64,000 nt of DNA from JBGAPH01 sp046349955 (GTDB lineage Bacteria > Planctomycetota > Planctomycetia > Pirellulales > JBGAPH01), in NCBI GenBank assembly GCA_046349955.1, contig JAXMBI010000029.1, forward strand, positions 1 through 64,000, written 5' to 3'. The first letter of the stretch is position 1, and each line of letters starts with the position of its first letter. The notes below the pieces were generated by a model, which ran no database searches, had not been told where the DNA came from, and saw only the letters and a list, made by a program, of their open reading frames with translations. The position numbers and the translations under genes are program-made. Shown in pieces: positions 27,217 through 35,703 of this stretch.

Positions 27217-30200
27217 TCACAGGGCCCCGCCGAGCCCCCCTAATCCGCTTCCATCGGCCGCCTCATCAAACGCATCCCAGGCGGCCCAAGCGGCCTCTAG
27301 GGCGGCAGAATTCTGAGTCGAAGCGCCGGCGGCCAGAGCCGCCGGTGGCAGTGCAACGGCGCCCGACGAGCCGAAGTTCGCCTTGAGAATGCCAAAATCA
27401 CTGAGGTCGACCTTGCCATCGCCGTTGAAGTCGCCTTCCGACCACTCGTCGCCGGCGCCAAAGTTCGCCTTCAGGATGCCGAAGTCGGTGAGGTCGACCG
27501 TGCCATCGAGGTTGGCGTCGCCAGGCAACCAGTTGGCTCGATTCCACACCTCGCTCGGCGCTGCGCCCAACGCATTCCCGGCCAGATCTGCGATGCCGGG
27601 ACTGCCGATCAGGGACAGGGTGTATTGTCCCGGAGTGTTGGTCAGACCGGCCAGGTTGCCGAGTTTCCAGGTGGCATTGTCGTTGGTGCTGAGCGTTTGA
27701 GCGCCCGTCAGCAGATTCGGTCCGCCGTTGCGCGAGAGCACCAGGTCCGACAGATTGAAGCCGGTAATGGGTTCGTTGAACACCAGCGTGAGTTCGTTGA
27801 CCGCGGCGGGATGAGGATCGGGATTCACGGGCACGATCGCCAGCGCGGGGGCCGACAAATCGACGACCCAGGTGTCGGCCGAGTTGCCGGCTAGCCCATT
27901 TCCATGCAGGTCGACGATTCCGCCGCTCGACGAGACATTCAACAAATAGCCGCCCTCGGCAGCGGTGATCGCCCCCAGGTTGCCTAGCGTCCACGTGATG
28001 TTGTCGTTGGTCGTCAGCGTTTGCCCGCCAGTCAGCAGGTTCGGCCCGCCGTTGCGAACCAGCGTGATGTCGCCGAGATCGAACCCGTTGACGAACTCCG
28101 AGAACACGATCTGCAGGCTGGCGACCGGCGAGCTCCGCGGATCGGGCGACACCGGGCCGACCGTGACCGTCGGGGGCGTGATGTCGGCCGTCCAATGTTC
28201 GACGGCGTTCGTAAGCAGCGGGTTGCCGACCGCATCTGCGATGCCGCTGCCAGCGCTGGCCAGCGACAGCGTGTAGTCTCCGGACTGGCCGGTGACGGGC
28301 GTTAGGTTGCCCAACGTCCAAGTGATGTTGTCGCTGGTGGTCAGCGTTTGCGCCGCGGTCAATAGGTTGCCTTGGCCATCGTTGGCGCGGTCGAGCAAGA
28401 GATCGCTGAGGTTGAAACCCGTAACCGCTTCGCTGAACACGATGGTGATCGAAGCAACCGGGGTGTTCCTGGGGTCAGGCGAAACGGCCACGATCGTGGG
28501 CAACGGCGACGTGGAGTCCTTGCTCCAGGTGTCCGTGGCCCCGCCGACGAGTGCATTTCCCGCGGCGTCGGTCACCCCCGCCCCCGCCGCGAGCGAAAGT
28601 TGGTAGCTGCCGTCGGCGCCGGTCACTCCGCCCAGGTTGCCGAGCGTCCAGTGGATGCCGTCGACGGTGCCGAGCGTTTGCGCGCCGGTGAGCAGATTGG
28701 GCCCGCCATTGCGCGAGAGCGCGAGATCGGAGAGATCGAAGCCGGTGACGACTTCGTTGAACACGATCGAAATCTGGCTCACGCTGCTGGTGCGCGGGTC
28801 GGGCGAAACATCGACGATGTCAGCCGTCGGGCCCGAAATATCGACCAGCCAACTCTCCACCCCTCCCGCCCCAAGCGCGTTGCCCGCCAAGTCGTCGACG
28901 CTGCCGCCCGCCAGCGCCAGCGAGTAGCTCCCGGCGAAGGCAGTTAGCCCGGCGAGCCCACTCAGGGTCCACGAGACGCCATCGGCGGAGGACAGCGTTT
29001 GGCTGCCGGTCAGCAGGTTTGCGCTGCCGTTGAGCGAAAGGGAGAGGTCTGCCAGCGTGAAACCGCTGACGGCCTCGGAGAACACGATTTCGATCTCCCC
29101 GACGGCGGTGCTGCGCGGATCGGGCGACACCGGCACGATGGTGAAGTGCGGCGCAGTGAGATCGACCATCCAGCCCAATTCGGCGTCGGCAGCCAGGCCG
29201 TTGCCCGCCGCATCGACGATGCCCGATCCCGAGGAGACCAAGTAGAGCACATACGAGCCCTCGGGCGCGGTGAGCGCACTCAGGCCCGAAAGGGTAAAGT
29301 GAATGCCGTCGGGCGAATTCAAGGTCTCCGCCCCGGTCAGCAAGTTGGCGCCGCCATCCCGCCGCAACACCAGGTCGGCCAGATTCACTCCGGTCACCGC
29401 CTCGCTGAAGACAAAGGTCACCGAGGCGAGCGACGTTTTGCGCGGATTGGGAGCGACGGGATCGAAGTTCGCCGTTGGCGCGCTGGTGTCGACCTGCCAC
29501 GCGTCTTGTGCGTTCCCGGCCAAGAGGTTGCCCGCCAGGTCGGCGACTGCCGAACCCGCGGCGGTGAGCGTTACCTGATACTGACCGGCCGGCGACGTCA
29601 ACGTGGACAGTCCGCCCAAGGTCCAAGTCACACCGTCACCAGTGTCCAGCGTTTCGCTGCCCGTCAGCAAGTTGGCTCCGCCGTCGAGCGTGAGCGCAAG
29701 ATCAGCAAGCTCCAATCCGGCGACCGGCTCGCTAAAGACGATCGTCAGCGAAGAAACGCCGGCGTTCCGCGGGTCGGGGACGACGTCGAGAACGTCGGCC
29801 GTCGGGGCCGTGAGATCGACAAGCCACGTGTCGCTCGTGGAAACCGCCAGCGGATTGGCCGCGGCGTCTTGAATTCCGGAACCGGAAGCGGCGAGCGTGA
29901 ACTCGTAGTGTCCTGCGGTCGCCGTCAGCCCCGACAGCCCGCCAAGGGTCCACACGATGTTGTCGGCGCTGGTCAACGATTCTCCGCCCGTCAACAAATT
30001 CGCGCCGCCGTTGCGTGTCAACTGCAGGTCGGCTAAGTCGAAGCCGGTGATCGGTTCATCGAACACGATTTCCACCGAAGAGACGGCCGAGTTTCGTGGA
30101 TCGGGCGCCACCGGCGTCACGTTCGCGATGGGAGCGTGGGTGTCGGTGGTCCAAGCGTCGCTGTCGCCGCCGGCGAGCGGGCTCAAGCCCGCATCGGTGA

Positions 30201-33200
30201 TCCCGGAGCCGGCCGCCGTTAAGGTCAGTAGATACTGACCGGAAACTCCCGTCAGCGGCCCCAAGCCTTCCAGCGTCCACGTGATGTTGTCGGCGGTCGT
30301 TAGGCTGTTCGCGCCGGTCAGCAGATTCGCGCCGCCGTCGCGCGCGAGCGAGAGGTCGGCCAGATCGAAGCCGAGCACGGGCTCACTAAAGACGATCTGC
30401 ACCGAGGAGACCGCAGAGCTGCGCGGATCGGGCGACACATCGACGATGTCGACGTTCGGCGGCGACGGCTCGACCAGCCAAGTGTCCGCGGCGTCGACAG
30501 CCAGCAAATTGCCCGCGAGATCGGCAATCCCGCTGCCAGAGGCGGTCAGTTTCACCTCATAGGCGCCTGGGGTGGCGGTGATCGCCGCAAGACCCGAGAG
30601 CGTCCAGGTGATCTGATCGCTCGTCGTCAGCGATTCCGTGCCCAAGAGCAGATTCGCGCTGCCATCACGGGTCAACTGCAGATCGCTCAGGTCGAGCCCG
30701 GCGACCGGTTCGTTGAAGGTGATCGTCAAGGCGTCGATCGCCGTACCGCGTGGATCGGGCGTCACGTCTACGATATCGGCGGTTGGCGCCGTGAGGTCCA
30801 TCGCCCACGAATCGGCAGCGCCGACCGTGAGCGCCCCGCTCGCGCCCGAAATCCCCGCGCCGGCGGCCGTGAGCGTGAGTTGATACTGCCCCGCCGTTCC
30901 CGTGAGTCCGTTCAGCCCGGAAAGCGTCCAGGTGATGTTGTCGGAACTGGTCAGCGTTTCGCTGCCGGTCAGCAAATTGGCGCCGCCATCGCGGGCTAGC
31001 GCGAGATCCGCCAAATCGAACCCGCTCACGGCTTCGCTGAAGACGATGTCGATGGACGACACGGCCGTGTTCCGCGGATCGGGCGCCACGTCCGTCACGT
31101 CGACCGAGGGACCTCCCACGACGGTCCACGCGTCGGAGGCTGAACTCGCGAGCGCGTTCCCGGCGGCGTCGAGGATGCCCGAGCCGGCGGCAGTGAGCGT
31201 GAGTTGGTACGCGCCGCTTGCGGTCGTCAAGGCGCCGAGCCCCGAGACCGTCCACGTGAAGTTGTCCAAGGTCGCCAGAGAGGCGCCGCCGGGCAGCAGA
31301 TTCGCGCCGCCGTCTCGCGTGAGCGACAGATCGCTCAGATCCAAACCGCTCACCGCCTCGCTGAAGACGAGGTCGATGCTGTCGACTGGCGTGCCGCGCG
31401 GATCCGGCGACACGTCGACAACGTCGACGGTCGGCGCAACCGAGTCGGTCACCCAGCTATCGCTGTCGCCGCTGGACAGCGAGTTGCCAGCGGCGTCCAC
31501 GATCCCCGCCCCTCCTAACGTCAGCACGTACGCGCCCGACGGCGTCGTCAGCGCGCCCAGCCCCGAGAGGGTCCAGGTGATGTTGTCCAGCGTATTCAGG
31601 CTTTCCGAACCCGTCAGCAGGTTCACGCCGCCGTCTCGGGTGAGTTGGAGGTCGGCCAGGTCGAAACCGGACACCGTCTCGCTGAAGACGATCGACACGC
31701 TGGCCACCGCCGTGTTGCGGGGATCGGGCGCAACGTCGACTACATTCACGGTCGGCGCAGTCGTGTCGACCACCCAAGCATCGCTGGCGTCGGCCAACAA
31801 GGCGTTGCCAGCCGCGTCGACAATTCCCGAACCTGCGCCCGTGAGCAACAGGGAGTAGTTTCCCTCTGCGGCCGCCAGGCCGTTGAGCCCGCCGAGCGTC
31901 CAGGTGATGTTGTCGGCCGAAGTCAGGGTCTGCGCCCCGGTCAACAGGTTGGCGCCGCCGTTCCGCGCGAGCGCCAGGTCGGCCAGATTGAATCCGGTCA
32001 CCGGCTCACTGAAAACGATCGTGATCGAATCCGTGCCTGAATTTCGCGGATCGGGCGCCACATCCACGATGTCGGCGGTGGGCGCCGTGAGGTCGACCGT
32101 CCAGGCGTCGCTCGCGCCTGCGGCCAGCGCGTTGCCGACGGTGTCGACGGTGCCCGTGCCCGACGACGACACGCTGAGCACATATTGCCCGGCGGCCGCG
32201 GTCAGCGACGACAGTCCCCCCAAGTTCCAGTGGATGTTGTCCGCGGACGTAAGAGTCTGCGCGCCGGTCAACAGGTTGCCGCCGCCGTCGCGCGTGAGCG
32301 AAAGGTCGGCGAGGTCGAAGCCGCTGACCGCCTCGCTGAACGCGATCGAAAGGCTGTCCACCGCGGTGTTGCGGGGATCGGGGGTTACGTCGACGACGTC
32401 CACCGTGGGACTCGTTGTGTCGACGGTCCAGGCGTCGCTCGCGCCGGCGGCCAGCAGGTTGCCGGCGGTGTCCGCGATTCCCGATCCGGCGGCGGCGAGT
32501 GTGAGCGTGTAGTTCCCTTCCGCGCCGGTCAGGGGCCCCAACCCGCTCAAGGTCCAGGTGATGTTGTCGGCCGAGGTCAACGACTCGCCGCCGGTAAGTA
32601 AGTTGGGGCCGCCGTTTCGCGAGAGAACGAGGTCGGCCAGATTGAAGCCCGCGACGGCCTCGCTGAATACGATCGAGATCGCGTTGACGGTCGAGTTCCG
32701 CGGGTCCGGCGCCACGTCGACGATGTCGACCGTGGGGGCGACGAGATCGATCACCAACTCATTGAGCGTCGCGTCCTGCACGCGCGCTTCCGATTCGTCC
32801 CAGACCGTTGCCTGCACGTTGTAAAGGCCGACCGCCAGGGCCGGCAGCAGGTTGTCGGCCAAGGTCCACGTGCCGTTGCCGTTGTTGGTGGCTTTCAGAG
32901 CATGGTTTTGGACGACGGTCACGGTCGACGCGTCGGGATTCGCCGCGCCGATGGCGGCCAACGCGCCTCGCGTCGACAATCCGTTGTCCCAGGTAACCAC
33001 GAGCATCGCGCCGGCCAACTGGTTGCCAGTGACGCCGCCTGGATCGATGTCGATCCGCCAGGAAATCGACTCGCCCGGATTGAAGTCGCTGAACGTCATG
33101 ACCAGCGTTTTGCTGATGCTGAACTGATCCCCGTCGCTGGTGAGCGCGTCGGATTGCGGACTGAGCAGCCCCACGAGCGCTGGCTCGCCCGCCCCCGCTT

Positions 33201-34785
33201 CGAAGTCGGTGGCGGCGCCCGACCCGCCGCCGCTGCGCGTATGCATGTGGTAGTCGGGGATCAGATTCCCGAACGAGCCGAACCCCGGCAGGATGACTTC
33301 GGCCCGCACGATGTTGGCATGGCTGTTGGCGGCGTTCGCCAGTACGAAGGCGCCGGCGTTCGTCGAAAAGCCGTCGGCCGTGAGTGTGGCCGAGTTCGTG
33401 CCGAGCGCCCCCGGAATGCCCACGTAGACGCTGGCCGTCGCCGGAACGTCGGCCGTCAGCGTCCCGCTCAACGAGGGTGTGGTGTCATTGGTGGCTTTCG
33501 GCGTAACGGCGACGGTTGGCGCCGGGGCGAACCGGCCGCTATTCACCGTGTCCCAACCGATCAGACCAAACAGCCGCAAATCGGTTTTCGTGAAAGGCAG
33601 GACCTCGGCGAAATTGATCGTCGGGTCCATCAGCCCCGTGTAACCCGATACCTCGCCAGCCTTGTAATGACTGGCCTGCTGGCCGTCGCCGGTGGCTCGG
33701 CCGGTCGACATCACGATGTCCCCCTGGGCCAGACCGGGGATCGAGGCGGCGAACGCGGGCGTGTATTGACCGATGTCGAATTGGCCGTCGTAGACCACCT
33801 GGTTGCCGCCGGTCGTCAGCAATCGGTTCGCCGTCGAAAAGTTGGGGCCCTGTCCCGGCGCCAGCCGGAACAAGTCGAGCACTTGAGGATAGACGTTGGT
33901 CGGCGGATTCCCGGAGTCGAGCACCGCGTCGACCACGTCGACCGTGCTAAAGAAGCCCAAGGCATGGCCAATCTCATGGATCGCAACTGTCTCGAAGTCG
34001 AGCGAGCCAGGACTCACGCCGTTGCTGTTGTCGAAGTCGAAGCTGAAGGCGCTGTTGAACTTGATCGTGCCGTCGATGAGCACGCCCGGTGAAAACGCAG
34101 AGGTGGGAACTCCGGTCGTCAGGTTCGTGAACCCCAGGGCCAGCGCATTGGCCCGCGTCACCGCCATTACGGGGTTGTTCACGCCGCTGGTGAGCTGCAG
34201 CAGCGCGGGCCCGGCAGGCAAGCTGAAGTTCAGCGCACCGACGGCGGGCAGGCTGTTCACGAGCGACTCGTTCGGCGCTGCATCGTAGGTCAACCGCGCA
34301 CGGATGTCGCTGTACTGAAAGTTGAAGTTCTGGACGCTGGTGCTCCCAACCACGTTCGGGCCGGAGAACCCCACGCTCGTAAAGTCGGCGTCGAGCCGCA
34401 CCGTGACCGGGTCGGAAAGGATGCTCTCCCAGAATTGGGCCGCCCGCTCGAACGCCGCCTGCGCGGCGGCGTTCGTTTGCAGATCGGGCCCCTCGATCAG
34501 GTCCAGGTTGAAACCGCCGACCCCCACATCGGGATTGAGAATCCCAGCGGTTGCCCGCGGCGTTTCGCTCGAGACGTACGTCGGCGCGTCGTCGACCAAG
34601 CCGCCGCTGACGCTGCGCTCCATCACCCCCCCGCCCAGGGGCGACTGGAGCGTGTAGGCCCAATCGCCGGCCGCGCCGACGGCGAGCAGCCGTCGCGCTT
34701 CGAGGGGCTCCAAGCGGAGGGCCAGCCGTTTGCTGGGGCGCGTCTTCCATGGCGTGCAGTGCACCAAAACCCAGGGCTTCTCCAT
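27217..34785 (-). CDS. Giant surface protein: metalloprotease-like head, 16 Ig-like repeats, dockerin
   Basis: A 2522-residue exported protein. Residues 25-35 read LEPLEARRLLA, the planctomycete extracellular N-terminal signature. Residues about 60-420 resemble the NF038122-type putative metalloproteases, with HEIGHALGFFSTVD at 270-283; position 280, where metzincins have the third His, is Ser. Residues 430-670 form beta-rich spacer modules. From about 677 to 2416 there are 16 tandem repeats of about 108 residues, each with a PDPRxxxVxSixIVFSE core, GFdLaDL, GxNLLTG and a DxAGNxL close. The C-terminus (about 2420-2480) is a paired EF-hand-like dockerin type I (GDANLDGTVDLTDFGILK, then GDFNGDGKVDLSDFGILK). 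ATG 34785 chosen. A calcium-binding, cell-surface or matrix role is likely; protease activity is unproven. Confidence 0.9.
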   Translation of the reverse strand: MEKPWVLVHCTPWKTRPSKRLALRLEPLEARRLLAVGAAGDWAYTLQSPLGGGVMERSVSGGLVDDAPTYVSSETPRATAGILNPDVGVGGFNLDLIEGPDLQTNAAAQAAFERAAQFWESILSDPVTVRLDADFTSVGFSGPNVVGSTSVQNFNFQYSDIRARLTYDAAPNESLVNSLPAVGALNFSLPAGPALLQLTSGVNNPVMAVTRANALALGFTNLTTGVPTSAFSPGVLIDGTIKFNSAFSFDFDNSNGVSPGSLDFETVAIHEIGHALGFFSTVDVVDAVLDSGNPPTNVYPQVLDLFRLAPGQGPNFSTANRLLTTGGNQVVYDGQFDIGQYTPAFAASIPGLAQGDIVMSTGRATGDGQQASHYKAGEVSGYTGLMDPTINFAEVLPFTKTDLRLFGLIGWDTVNSGRFAPAPTVAVTPKATNDTTPSLSGTLTADVPATASVYVGIPGALGTNSATLTADGFSTNAGAFVLANAANSHANIVRAEVILPGFGSFGNLIPDYHMHTRSGGGSGAATDFEAGAGEPALVGLLSPQSDALTSDGDQFSISKTLVMTFSDFNPGESISWRIDIDPGGVTGNQLAGAMLVVTWDNGLSTRGALAAIGAANPDASTVTVVQNHALKATNNGNGTWTLADNLLPALAVGLYNVQATVWDESEARVQDATLNELVIDLVAPTVDIVDVAPDPRNSTVNAISIVFSEAVAGFNLADLVLSRNGGPNLLTGGESLTSADNITWTLSGLGPLTGAEGNYTLTLAAAGSGIADTAGNLLAAGASDAWTVDTTSPTVDVVDVTPDPRNTAVDSLSIAFSEAVSGFDLADLSLTRDGGGNLLTGAQTLTSADNIHWNLGGLSSLTAAAGQYVLSVSSSGTGTVDTVGNALAAGASDAWTVDLTAPTADIVDVAPDPRNSGTDSITIVFSEPVTGFNLADLALARNGGANLLTGAQTLTSADNITWTLGGLNGLAAAEGNYSLLLTGAGSGIVDAAGNALLADASDAWVVDTTAPTVNVVDVAPDPRNTAVASVSIVFSETVSGFDLADLQLTRDGGVNLLTGSESLNTLDNITWTLSGLGALTTPSGAYVLTLGGAGIVDAAGNSLSSGDSDSWVTDSVAPTVDVVDVSPDPRGTPVDSIDLVFSEAVSGLDLSDLSLTRDGGANLLPGGASLATLDNFTWTVSGLGALTTASGAYQLTLTAAGSGILDAAGNALASSASDAWTVVGGPSVDVTDVAPDPRNTAVSSIDIVFSEAVSGFDLADLALARDGGANLLTGSETLTSSDNITWTLSGLNGLTGTAGQYQLTLTAAGAGISGASGALTVGAADSWAMDLTAPTADIVDVTPDPRGTAIDALTITFNEPVAGLDLSDLQLTRDGSANLLLGTESLTTSDQITWTLSGLAAITATPGAYEVKLTASGSGIADLAGNLLAVDAADTWLVEPSPPNVDIVDVSPDPRSSAVSSVQIVFSEPVLGFDLADLSLARDGGANLLTGANSLTTADNITWTLEGLGPLTGVSGQYLLTLTAAGSGITDAGLSPLAGGDSDAWTTDTHAPIANVTPVAPDPRNSAVSSVEIVFDEPITGFDLADLQLTRNGGANLLTGGESLTSADNIVWTLGGLSGLTATAGHYEFTLAASGSGIQDAAANPLAVSTSDTWLVDLTAPTADVLDVVPDPRNAGVSSLTIVFSEPVAGLELADLALTLDGGANLLTGSETLDTGDGVTWTLGGLSTLTSPAGQYQVTLTAAGSAVADLAGNLLAGNAQDAWQVDTSAPTANFDPVAPNPRKTSLASVTFVFSEAVTGVNLADLVLRRDGGANLLTGAETLNSPDGIHFTLSGLSALTAPEGSYVLYLVSSGSGIVDAAGNGLAADAELGWMVDLTAPHFTIVPVSPDPRSTAVGEIEIVFSEAVSGFTLADLSLSLNGSANLLTGSQTLSSADGVSWTLSGLAGLTAFAGSYSLALAGGSVDDLAGNALGAGGVESWLVDISGPTADIVDVSPDPRTSSVSQISIVFNEVVTGFDLSDLALSRNGGPNLLTGAQTLGTVDGIHWTLGNLGGVTGADGSYQLSLAAGAGVTDAAGNALVGGATDTWSKDSTSPLPTIVAVSPDPRNTPVASITIVFSEAVTGFNLSDLLLDRANDGQGNLLTAAQTLTTSDNITWTLGNLTPVTGQSGDYTLSLASAGSGIADAVGNPLLTNAVEHWTADITPPTVTVGPVSPDPRSSPVASLQIVFSEFVNGFDLGDITLVRNGGPNLLTGGQTLTTNDNITWTLGNLGAITAAEGGYLLNVSSSGGIVDLHGNGLAGNSADTWVVDLSAPALAIVPVNPDPHPAAVNELTLVFNEPITGFNLSDLVLSRNGGPNLLTGAQTLSTNDNATWKLGNLAGLTNTPGQYTLSLIGSPGIADLAGNALGAAPSEVWNRANWLPGDANLDGTVDLTDFGILKANFGAGDEWSEGDFNGDGKVDLSDFGILKANFGSSGAVALPPAALAAGASTQNSAALEAAWAAWDAFDEAADGSGLGGLGGAL
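27535..32760 (-). repeat. Sixteen tandem ~325-bp coding repeats
   Basis: In-frame tandem repeats of about 108 codons within the giant gene. Copies share strong protein similarity but are well diverged in DNA, so the array is old or selected rather than freshly amplified. The last copy next to the dockerin is the most altered (PDPHPAA instead of PDPRNTA). Confidence 0.85.
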
Positions 34786-34937
34786 GTTGCCGCGTCTTCC
34801 TCGAGGCTGTCTCCCGGTGCGCAGCGCCAGAGCGCCGGGGCGCCGCCCGGCGCCTTCCTCAGAGTATATCCGCAGCCTCGAAAAAACGGTGGAATTTGCG
34901 CATCTCCGGTTGCAACGTCCCCTGACCTTGATGGCGC

Positions 34938-34977
34938 CAAAAGAAGCTCATCCGCCCAACTTGCGGCGGATGAGCTT
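34938..34977 (-). terminator. Rho-independent terminator after the His/Cys-rich peptide gene
   Basis: AAGCTCATCCGCC (34944-34956) and GGCGGATGAGCTT (34965-34977) make a perfect 13-bp stem with an 8-nt loop. On the minus strand it is followed by CTTTTGG. It lies 35 bases after the stop of the 125-residue gene and separates it from the giant gene. Confidence 0.7.
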
Positions 34978-35011
34978 GGAGAACTCGCCCTGAACCGGCC
35001 AAAATCGCGCT

Positions 35012-35389
35012 CTAAGCGCCAGGCGGCGGCGTGGGGGGATTGTCCGAGGGAGACGCCCCCGAATCGGCCGGCGCTGGCGCCGGGGGTACGTCCGGCGCCG
35101 GCGGCGGGGCCAGGCCCTCGCCGCTGTCCACACTTCCCTCGACCGCCATGCCGCCCGCGCAGCTCGCGTCGACCGGCGCCGAACCGCAGCAGCTCGTCGC
35201 CACGGAAGCACACCCTTGGTAGGCGCCGCCACAACCATGATGGCGCAGGCGATGGTGGCGGTAGTGACCGCGGACGCCACAGCAGCCGTGTCGGCGGCGC
35301 CCCGCCTGCGCTTCCTCCGGGGCTGCGGACAGCGCTAAGAGCAGTACGGCGAGGAAGGCCGTGAGTCCAAGTCCAAAATTTCGATGCAT
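35012..35389 (-). CDS. Small secreted His/Cys-rich protein with Pro-rich tail
   Basis: A 125-residue protein with a clear signal peptide (residues 1-29, LGLTAFLAVLLLALSAAPEEAQA). The mature part starts with a basic His/Cys-rich stretch (RRRHGCCGVRGHYRHHRLRH), has further Cys pairs (GCGG, GCAS, SCCG, SCAG) and ends in about 40 Pro/Ala/Asp residues. The His and Cys spacing suggests metal binding or disulfides, but no family is recognised. ATG 35389 has GGGAG about 8 bases upstream. A strong terminator follows. Small exported His/Cys-rich proteins are frequent in planctomycete genomes. Confidence 0.72.
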   Translation of the reverse strand: MHRNFGLGLTAFLAVLLLALSAAPEEAQAGRRRHGCCGVRGHYRHHRLRHHGCGGAYQGCASVATSCCGSAPVDASCAGGMAVEGSVDSGEGLAPPPAPDVPPAPAPADSGASPSDNPPTPPPGA

Positions 35390-35703
35390 CGAAGCACTCC
35401 CATACAGGGGTTGGAAGGAAGAGTGTCAGGCCCCAGCGAGACGTCCTGAGCAGCCGCCTGCAAAATCAGGCCGGCCGCCCCCCCCCTGCGGAAGCAGATT
35501 CCGTGCCGCCGGCGGCTCGCTCGCGGTTCCCACCTTTCCTTCTCGCACCTAAGTAGTGCTGACGAAAAGACCCCATAGTTGCCCTCCTCCGTTCGCCCCT
35601 ACAATGGTGTGCCTAGTCTTCTGGTCCTTTGCCGACCAGGCGGGGAGTCAAATCTGCAAACTGGCCCCTCGCATACTCTTCTCCAGTCTCGCGAGCACTA
35701 TCC
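35390..35703. other. Divergent gap upstream of the hybrid kinase
   Basis: The gap is between the secreted peptide gene (minus) and the hybrid kinase (plus). The kinase frame is open from 35629, so a TTG start there would shorten the gap by 75 bases. No other gene seen. Confidence 0.4.

Noticed and set aside
27535..32760. CRISPR-like periodic repeats
   Set aside because: The periodicity is about 325 bp and lies inside one long open frame as protein repeats; there are no short identical direct repeats with spacers.
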